Source: Impatiens glandulifera (taxonomy: Eukaryota > Streptophyta > Magnoliopsida > Ericales > Balsaminaceae). From it: 64,000 nucleotides of DNA. The first letter of the stretch is position 1. Every line of letters starts with the position of its first letter. The notes below the pieces were generated by a model that saw only the letters and a program-made list of their open reading frames with translations, was not told where the DNA came from and did not search any database. The stretch is taken from the NCBI RefSeq assembly GCF_907164915.1, contig NC_061863.1:28367258-28431257 (forward strand). The letters run 5' to 3'. Both the position numbers and the translations under genes were made by a program. Shown one piece after another: positions 56,784 through 64,000 of the stretch.

Positions 56784-57683
56784 ATGAAGAAAAATGATCA
56801 AGGAGATGTTTCAGTTCTTATAAAGAAGATTGAAGAGATAGAGAGCAATTCAAGATCCAAAATTGAAGTCTCAAAGGCACATTCCATCTGCCTTCAACTC
56901 AAGATGAACAAAATGAATCTAAACAGTATCGAAGCTTCAAGTCTAGTAAACAACCCAAACATCGGATCCAACACCAACACCAACGAGAGTATAATTCTAG
57001 AACTGACTGCATTAAGAACAGAGAATAACCGTCTACACAATACAATATCCGAAATAGAGAAAGAGAATAGGAAAACATTGAGTCATCAAAACAACATCAT
57101 AAAAAAGTTAAGCAATGAGAACAAGGATGTGAAACAAATAGCGGAGAATAATATCAACGAGACAGTTGGAGAGTTACGCAAGAATTTAGAAGACCGAATT
57201 CGAATGATGAGCAAGAGAATAAAGGAGGCAGAACAACTTCATATCGAGAACAAGGAAATCTTCATGAAAACAAGAGACAAGTACTCGATAGAGAAGTCTT
57301 ACATGATAATTATTGAGGACATGATGAAGGAACTCAATAGTGTGGGAGTTAAGTTCGAGGAATACAGTGATGATATTATGAGGAGGGTTTCCACGTTTTC
57401 TTGTTGGTCCATGTTTGCAAAGGAATGGGCTAGGAAGAAAGGAATGGAGGAGAAGGAACGGGATGAAGAGATAATGGAATTAAGGGAGAAGGTGAAGAAA
57501 ATGGAGAAGTTTGTGAATGAGAAGGAAGAAGAGATTTCTATGATTGGGGAGGAGAAGAAGGATGCTATTAGACAGTTATGTGTTTGGATTGATTATCATC
57601 GAAACAATAGAAGGGGTTACTTGAAGGAAATTGTCTCAAGAAATTGTCGAAACCTTAGTATTTTGCGAATTAGGAAGAGCTAA
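56784..57683 (+). CDS. CIP1-like coiled-coil protein (C-terminal type, no NAB domain)
   Basis: An intact 299-residue frame, the only undamaged host-like gene here. It is almost entirely charged coiled coil, starting SVLIKKIEEIESNSRSKIEV and continuing with heptads (ENNRLHNTISEIEKENRK; KKMEKFVNEKEEEISMIGEE). Near the C-terminus it has EEKKDAIRQLCVWIDYHRNN followed by YLKEIVSR, which matches the C-terminal block of COP1-interactive protein 1 (CIP1) and related NET-like plant proteins. Full-length CIP1 proteins are much longer and start with an actin-binding NAB domain; this one has neither. The start at 56784 is the first in-frame ATG after the 5' UTR intron. It could be a short paralogue or a fragment with its own promoter. 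Stop at 57681. Confidence 0.72.
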   Translation: MKKNDQGDVSVLIKKIEEIESNSRSKIEVSKAHSICLQLKMNKMNLNSIEASSLVNNPNIGSNTNTNESIILELTALRTENNRLHNTISEIEKENRKTLSHQNNIIKKLSNENKDVKQIAENNINETVGELRKNLEDRIRMMSKRIKEAEQLHIENKEIFMKTRDKYSIEKSYMIIIEDMMKELNSVGVKFEEYSDDIMRRVSTFSCWSMFAKEWARKKGMEEKERDEEIMELREKVKKMEKFVNEKEEEISMIGEEKKDAIRQLCVWIDYHRNNRRGYLKEIVSRNCRNLSILRIRKS

Positions 57684-58475
57684 AGTATGATGTCGAATTT
57701 TGGGAATGAATGAGAGACGCTTCTATTTTTAAATAAATATTTCATGAAACATTATAGAAAGTTTGGATTTTGAATTAAGAAATTTAATATTGTTCAAGAT
57801 TTGGTTAATATAAACTATATTAGCAACCTCTGATAAGCTTATGAAACATGAATAAAATGTATTATTTACATTTGCGAAAGCTTGGTGGGTCCATAACCCA
57901 CATGTCCCAAATCGAAACCTGGTTCTGATATTTTTTTTCCATTTTATTGTTTTATTTAGTTCATCTTCAATTTTATTTAGGTTTGAATGTTTTTAATCAA
58001 GGTAATTAAGATACAATCATACAAATGTTATGAAACATATTTATTGTGTATAGTACGTTCTTACAAAGTATTTGTCATACAAATGTTATTAAACATATTT
58101 ATTGTTTATAATATGTTCTTATAATGTATTTGTTAGTAGACAAATGGGTATTGAAAACTAATTAGTTAAGACGTTGTAGATTTGTGAGTTTTATAAAAAG
58201 TTTGAATTTTGAAGTTAGTCAATATTCTTAAAAATTTATTAAATATGTTTCATCTTATAAATTCTAGACACATATAATGAGTTATGAGAATGATCTTGAT
58301 AAAAGATTGACATACAAAATGTATTCTCTTTCAAACGTTATATGATATGTTTGGCATTCTTTCCCAATAAGAAATTATTAATAAAAATGCGTAAATTATT
58401 TTATAATTTAAAATTTTATATTTTAAAGATCAATAAAAGTATTTTGTTATTTTACTTTATGTTTTTTAAATGACA
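57663..58475 (+). repeat. Repeat family R, copy 2, overlapping the end of the CIP1-like gene
   Basis: Collinear with 21228-22100. The homology begins within the last codons of the CIP1-like frame (TTTTGCGAATTAGGAAGAGC) and continues over the stop codon, the TATGATGTCGAATTTTGGG block, a tRNA-like sequence and ATTCTAGACACATATAATGAG. Confidence 0.75.
57874..57930 (+). tRNA. Initiator tRNA-Met-like sequence, copy 3 (5' part lost)
   Basis: GGTGGGTCCATAACCCACAT keeps the anticodon arm with CAT, and TCCCAAATCGAAACCTGG keeps the T-arm. The acceptor 5' strand and the D-arm are missing. Pseudogene. Confidence 0.7.
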
Positions 58476-58479
58476 TGAT

Positions 58480-59110
58480 ATGAGAAGGGTTTACAGACGA
58501 TAGTCGTCTTTTGTGAAAGTCAAAATGATATTTTTCTGACGAAGCACATAGTGCGATATCATTATTTTCGTGATGTTATTCCTCGTGGTGATATTGATGT
58601 GAGAAAATTTAGTACTGACGATAATCCTGCTGATATGATGATGAAAACGCTCTCCATTGCTAAGTTTGAGCATTATTCGAACTTAGTTGGTCTTGGTTGT
58701 TGAAGCCCATAGGGCTTTTGAAAGAGGTGGAGACTGCTGTGGTTATTATCTATATTTTGAAGATCAAATTTCTTTTAACGTGCTAGATCCATGTCAATGT
58801 AGAGATTGTTAGATTATGGTGACCCAGATGTGTTTTGATCAGAGTCTAGGCCTATGCTCGTGATATAATAATATAATATAAATCCTAATTGTTTGATATT
58901 TGGCTCACTATGCCCAATTATGTGACTATAAATATATTATCTTTGTTAGAGTTTTATTTACAGCATTCACAAACATAATATTTGCCATAATTATTTTTTC
59001 TTTCTAATTTGTAATTTTATACTTTAACCATAGTTTTGCCCGAGGTTTTCCCGTCTTTGGTTTCAACGTAAATCTTGTGTCATTTATCGTACTTTCGTGG
59101 TTGATACTTC
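58480..59110 (+). mobile_element. Copia 3' fragment: RNase H tail and LTR
   Basis: Plus-strand frame gives VFCESQNDIFLTKHIVRYHY, then FSTDDNPADMMMKTLSIAKFE and LVGLGC with a stop at 58700, the end of a copia RNase H (Tnt1-type). The polypurine AAAGAGGTGGAGA follows, then LTR-like sequence with GTTTTGCCCGAGGTTTTCCC near 59030. A possible gag start (MSASKISGIKFNKA, 59168) follows, so the LTR may belong to a longer lost element. Confidence 0.7.
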
Positions 59111-60059
59111 ATCTCTTCTTTATCTTATTAGTTTTAGATTTATATATTGTTTTTCAACGATCAAATAATGAGTGCCTCTAAAATCTCTGGGATAAAGTTC
59201 AACAAGGCGAATGAGCGAACATAAAATTGGAGAATGAATTTCTGGATGAAGACATGTTATGCAACCAAGCAATTCCATATTAACTTCTGAAAAACGATTA
59301 TTCATCTTTTACATATTCAAATCAACAACCTAACATTAAAATTTAAAACTGTGATAAAACTAATAATAAACAAAAACTATTAACAAACAAAAAATAACAT
59401 TATTATAATACCTCACAATAAATTTCCACGCAATAATGATAAAGATTAGTGATGAGTTCCACTTTTTCTCTCCGCCTACCATAGATATCAATTAGCATAT
59501 GCTCATTCATATTAAATATTGTGATAGAGTGCAATTGAAAAAAATTATTAACTTGGTCCAAAATATCATTCCATCCATTTTCTCTAATGTTTTGACCATA
59601 GAGTAGTTAAATTTAAAAAAGAAAAAGAACTCACTTCAAACTCCTAAGCCCTAAATCACTAATTGAAATTGGTTACCACTTACCACTTACCCAAAAACCC
59701 TAAATGGCTTAATCCCTAATCCAATGTTATTGCTCGACTAATGAAATATGAAATACCTAAAAAGAATAAGGCATCGTATTAAATTCGCCGTCTCAGATTA
59801 TGGATAGTTGAAGGCTTAAGCGGTGAATAAGATCACTAGTTGGCTAGATGTTGAGTGCTGAATTGGTGAGTGGTAAAGAGTCTCTATACTAACAAACTAA
59901 AATCGTTACGAGGACTGAAGAGTAGAAGAGGATTAACGCAACTAATATAGTTTAGTAATATTTATCTTTTTTAGTTTGAAATTTAGTTTAGACCTTAATA
60001 AAGTTTAAAGGTTTTTTTGAGTTTACCCAATTAATATATTATTATATTATATATAACAT
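59111..60059. other. Non-coding DNA with a possible gag remnant
   Basis: Apart from a short gag-like start at 59168-59290 with a stop after NERT, nothing coding is seen. No repeat of note. Confidence 0.4.
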
Positions 60060-61170
60060 ATATAACATATATTTGGGATGCTTGTCCACCCTTTCCATCT
60101 GCCCCTATATATATTTTAAGTATTTATAATATTTTTATAAATTTTAAATTTTAAATTATTTAATAATTTATTCTACTTAATCCCAAAAAAAATCTCACAT
60201 TTAAATCAAATAAAATTTTAATCTATATCTTTCAAACACCTCAAGTAACTCCACAACAAACAAGCTCACACAAACTCAATTTAATATAGAATGAAAAATT
60301 ATTTAAAAAAAACATGATTGATTATTTAAAATATGTGATTAATGATTCAAGACCAGATTATTTAAGATTAAATTCATATCATCTCACGTAAATCTTTAAA
60401 TCGACTTGTCTAGTTATTTATTCTCTATGCTGACGACAAGGGTAATTGAATTTCCATTTAACATGTATAGAAGTAGTTCTTTCTAGTATGTCGAAAAGTT
60501 CTAACTTTATTCAGTTTTTGTAAATAGACTTCTTTCAAACTTATCCTCGATAAAAAAAACAGTTTCAAAGCAAAACTCCGGAGAGGCCGTGTGTGTCTTA
60601 ACTTTCACACGACTTATCAATAGAAAGAAATTATTAATCTTGTCATCTATTTCAGTATACTATAATATTCAGATTAGAATCTTATTATTAAAATAATTTA
60701 GATTAGTGGAATTTTTTTTTGTCTTAAAACGTTATCATTTTGTCGATTTATTGGTTTTTATTTGTTTCATAGTTTTAAAATTTTTCAAAAATCAAATCAA
60801 AATATATTTAACTAAAAAATATTAAAATTTTTGTTTGTAATAATATCTAAAAAGTCGTCCAAAGTCATTGTTTTCATCAACTTTTATTTAAAAAGTTTAT
60901 TTTTTAAGGAGATATCTTAATTGAATGGGTAATTCTATTCAATATAATAAGATTTTAACATGAATAAAATGTATTATTTATAGTTTTATTAAATAAATTA
61001 GAGTGGCATAAATGAAAGTGTGGTGGACCCATAATCCAAAGGTCCTAGAATTGAAACTAGGCTTTGATATTTTTTGTTTCATTTATTTGTCTTTTCTTAC
61101 ATTTAGGTCTCAATATTTCTAATCAAGATAAATCCAAGATACAATCATACACATGTTATTAAACATATTT
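60060..61170 (+). repeat. Repeat family R, copy 3 (interrupted by the solo LTR)
   Basis: 60140-61165 matches 22285-22990: AAAATCTCACATTT, TAGAATGAAAA, GATTAATGATTCAAGA, GTAAATAGACTTCTTTCAAACTT and a tRNA-like sequence. The match stops at AAACATATTT (61170) and resumes after the solo LTR at 63353 with TATTTCTTTGTTTATAATATG. Confidence 0.8.
60998..61069 (+). tRNA. Initiator tRNA-Met-like sequence, copy 4 (pseudogene)
   Basis: ATTAGAGTGGCATAAATGAAAG start, anticodon arm GTGGACCCATAATCCAA with weakened stem, T-arm AGGTCCTAGAATTGAAACTAGG. 72 bases, the normal length, but with more substitutions than copy 1. Confidence 0.7.
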
Positions 61171-63352
61171 TGTTGGGTCAAATTATTTTGACTAAGTGTT
61201 GAAATAATTTAACCACTGAGACTTTGATGACTAAGTGTTGAAATAATATTTCATAAGACTTTGTTCTAATGAGGGTCATTAGACCGAATTTGGCATTAGA
61301 TGCATAGAATTAGACGTACAATCTAACTCATCGGAGTTAGACGTGTAGTCTAATGAATGCATAGAATTAGACGTACAGTCTAACTCATCGGAGTTAGACG
61401 TGCAGTCTAACGAATGCATAGAATTAGACGTACAGTCTAACTCATCGGAGTTAGACGTGTAGTCTAATGAATGCATATAATTAAACGTACAATCTAACTC
61501 ATCAGAGTTAGACGTGTAGTCTAATATACACGGAATTAGACGTAAGTCTAATGTGTTCGAAATTAGACGTACAGTCTAACTTAGCGGAGTTAGACGTGTA
61601 GTCTAATAGACTTGTAATTAGACGGATGGTCTAATAGATATTCGGAATTAAACGTGTAGTCTAATGAATGAACGGAATTAGACGTACAATCTAACTCATC
61701 GAAGTTAGACGTGTAGTCTAATATATTTGCAATTAGACGGATAGTCTAATATGTGCAGAATTAGACGTGCAATCTAACTCAGTGGAGTTAAACGTGCAGT
61801 CTAATAAAAAGTGAAATTTAGACGTGTAGTCTAACTCCTTCAGACAAGTCTGAGGTAGAACCGGAATTAGACGTATAGTCTAACTCAGTGGAGTTAGACG
61901 TACAATCTAATGGTTAATGGATAATTAGACGTGTAGTCTAATTAGTGAAAGTTAGACGTGAGTCTAACTCCTTTAGACAAGTCTGAGGTAGAACCGGAAT
62001 TAGACGTACTATCTAACTCAGTGGAGTTAGACATACAGTCTAATGGTTATTGGATAATTAGACGTGTATTCTAATTAGTGAAAGTTAGACGTGAGTATAA
62101 CTCCTTTAGACAAGTCTGAGGTAGAACCGGAATTAGACGTACTATTTAACTCAGTGGAGTTAGACATACAGTCTAATGGTTATTGGATAATTAGACGTGT
62201 ATTCTAATTAGTGAAAGTTAGACGTGAGTCTAACTCCTTCAGACAAGTCTGAGGTAGAACTAGAATTAGACATGAAGTCTAACTTAGTGGAGTTAAGACG
62301 TGCAGTCTAATAGTTATTGTAATTAGACGTGCAGTCTAATGGTTATTGTAATTAGACGTGAGTCTAATTCTATTAGACCAGGCGGTCTAATAGACGTTAT
62401 TATTAGAAGGAGATGTTTGATTTCATTAGACTGATTTTACAATCTGTTTAACTGAAATACGTCTTATGCTCAGCTTAAGTAGTTTACTTGAAGCTAGCAT
62501 TTCCCCTACCCACGTGCTATAGTTGTACCCTACTCCTGCTCCACTTTCTAGTGAAGATTAGTACAACAGCTATATGCAACCAACCAAGGAATGCCACGTA
62601 AGAGAATTTTGCTCACATTACTTGTTTTGCAGGTACATCCCTTATGGAATATTCGGTGCACTACCAGTGATGTACGACCACGATCCTTGTGCTTCGATCC
62701 TGCTATGTACAGTGGAGGCTTTCCAATGGAAGAGTGCCACATATCATTCTAAAAGATTCGACCGTTAGCTCCTGCTCAGTATTTAACAAATCTAAAGGAC
62801 AACGGACAATCGGCCTTACGAACAGTATCATACAACGAACAAGCAATCTGATTTTACAGAGAGAGAAACTATTTGATTATCTTGCTTACTGAAGTCAAGC
62901 ATTTGAATATTCATACTGTGAATCTGCTTTCTGATTGTACTGTGTGTGAATCTAGAGAGCGCTAGAATCAAAACACCTTTAGCTGAGTGATATTTTTCAT
63001 ATTGTAATTGAACTAAAAGTATTATGTTCAATAGTGAGCTATGTGTGTGTAAACTGTATTTGATTCGAATCATATTATAGTGCATCCTTCTAGTGGTTGG
63101 AAGAAGGGGTGACGTAGGAGAGTTTCTCCAAACATCCATAAACAAATTGCTGTGTTCTTTCTTTTTTGTCATCTTTTCATATTTCATCTTGTGTGATTCA
63201 AACCCAAGTAACAATTCCGCCTTGAATCTATTTCAAGTGTTTGCGTAGAATAGAAAGCGAATTAATCCCTAACAGGATTTCTTTCAAACCGTTTTTCATA
63301 AGCCTTCATCCTTATCCAGACCCCGTCTCTATCGATAAAGCCGGTCCTATCA
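61171..63352 (+). mobile_element. Solo LTR of the palindromic-minisatellite copia lineage
   Basis: TGTTGGGTCAAATTATTTTG start, CCGGTCCTATCA end, flanked by the perfect 5-base target duplication TATTT (61166-61170 and 63353-63357). No internal region, so it is a solo LTR left by recombination. 2,182 bases, close to the 2,139 of the F 5' LTR. The conserved unique half with GGGGTGACGTAGGAGAGTTT is at 63105-63126. Confidence 0.9.
61270..62460. repeat. Palindromic minisatellite of the solo LTR
   Basis: Units such as GAGTTAGACGTGTAGTCTAAT and GAATTAGACGTACAGTCTAACT alternate, each an imperfect palindrome around TTAGAC/GTCTAA. A higher-order repeat of about 108 bases (including CCTTTAGACAAGTCTGAGG and GGTAGAACCGGAATTAGAC) recurs three times between 61870 and 62260. 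Confidence 0.88.
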
Positions 63353-64000
63353 TATTTCTTTGTTTATAATATGTTCCTACACAATATTAGTTAATGGACA
63401 AATGACTATTGAAAACAAAGAAATGGGATATATACATATTTGCTAGCACAATTATATCTTATATAAAATATCAACATTTATTCCCACCTAAGACAATAAT
63501 TCCATAGAATTTTGCAAATTAAAAGGATTTGGAGCTCAGGAATGGTGTAGAAAGATTTTTGGGAGATAGAAGAATCAATTTTGTTGTCATAAGATGAATG
63601 AGAGACACTTCTATACCAAATTGAAGAATTTCGAAGCTTTTTATATTTGTTGTTTCATTTAGTTGATCTTTACATATATTTAGGTCTCAACGTTTCTAAT
63701 CAAGATAAATCTAAGATACAATCATACACGTGTTATTATAGATATTTCTTTATTTAGAGGATGTTTCTACACAGCAGTAGTTAGTGGATAAATGTGTATT
63801 GAAAAAAATGGTATAATGTACATATTTGTTAGCACAATTATATATTATATAAAATATCAACATTTATTCCACATAAGACAATAAATCCAAAGGATTTTAT
63901 AAATGAAGAGGAATTGGAGGTCAGGAATGGTGCAGAAAGATTTTTGGGAGATAGAAGAATATGTTTTGCTTTCATAAGATGAATGAGAGACAATTCTAAA
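63353..64000 (+). repeat. Repeat family R, copy 3 continued (two tandem subcopies)
   Basis: 63366-63640 and 63745-63995 are successive copies of one ~390-base unit: TAGTTAATGGACAAATGACTATTG / TAGTTAGTGGATAAATGTGTATTG (quoted in part), AATATCAACATTTATTCC, GAATGGTGTAGAAAGATTTTT and AGATGAATGAGAGACA. No coding signal to the window end. Confidence 0.75.

Noticed and set aside
61279..61476. Minus-strand ORF with repeated LDCTSNS units (and a similar one at 49487-49672)
   Set aside because: Translation of the palindromic minisatellite; no start context and no homologous domain.
1..64000. Endogenous pararetrovirus or other integrated plant virus
   Set aside because: All pol order is PR-IN-RT-RH with LTRs and primer-binding sites; no movement-protein or caulimovirid coat motif was seen.

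Overview
This is an AT-rich stretch of nuclear DNA from a flowering plant. There are no operons, Shine-Dalgarno sites or prokaryotic gene spacing. Instead there are Ty1/copia retrotransposons, a hAT transposon remnant, plant-type introns, copies of the plant initiator tRNA-Met, satellites, and two recognisable plant gene families (LRB/POB1 and CIP1). The protein encoded downstream of pol in the copia elements resembles, from memory, retroelement proteins common in Gesneriaceae and other Lamiales, so an asterid is my best guess; that is inference.

Layout. 1-7903: minus-strand copia element A (gag, protease, integrase, RT with a tandem duplication, RNase H, then a 3' accessory ORF called ORF2 here, and the start of a second ORF2 at the window edge). 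7904-11509: plus-strand copia element B of another lineage, with a truncated 5' LTR and no RNase H. 11510-14261: minus-strand LRB/POB1 (BTB-BACK) pseudogene cut by B and by a composite insertion (11931-13047) carrying a 47-bp minisatellite. 14930-17607: hAT remnant with an inverted partial copy and an (AATAT)n run. 18025-19395: minus-strand DUF1985-Ulp1 protease gene relic. 20330-23900: AT-rich repeat family 'R' with initiator-tRNA-like sequences. 23930-26645: 88-bp satellite.

27675-53930: the centrepiece, a nest of three related copia elements. Outer element G (plus) is split in gag by element D (29503-36371, minus) and split between pol and ORF2 by element F (40605-50617, plus, flanked by the 5-bp duplication CGGTC). 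They belong to one lineage with large LTRs (about 1.4-2.2 kb) whose upstream half is a minisatellite of palindromic TTAGAC-n-GTCTAA units. Element D has lost pol and fuses gag in frame to ORF2. G and F share a gag deletion that removed the zinc knuckle.

53940-64000: more R-family repeat, a CIP1-like coiled-coil gene (56784-57683) that is the only apparently intact host gene, a small copia 3' fragment (58480-59110), and a solo LTR of the minisatellite lineage (61171-63352) with a perfect 5-bp duplication TATTT.

Almost every coding region except the CIP1-like gene carries stops or frameshifts, so the window is mainly a record of successive insertions. The most unusual system is the copia lineage itself: palindromic-minisatellite LTRs, a separately promoted ORF2, and a pol-less gag::ORF2 derivative.
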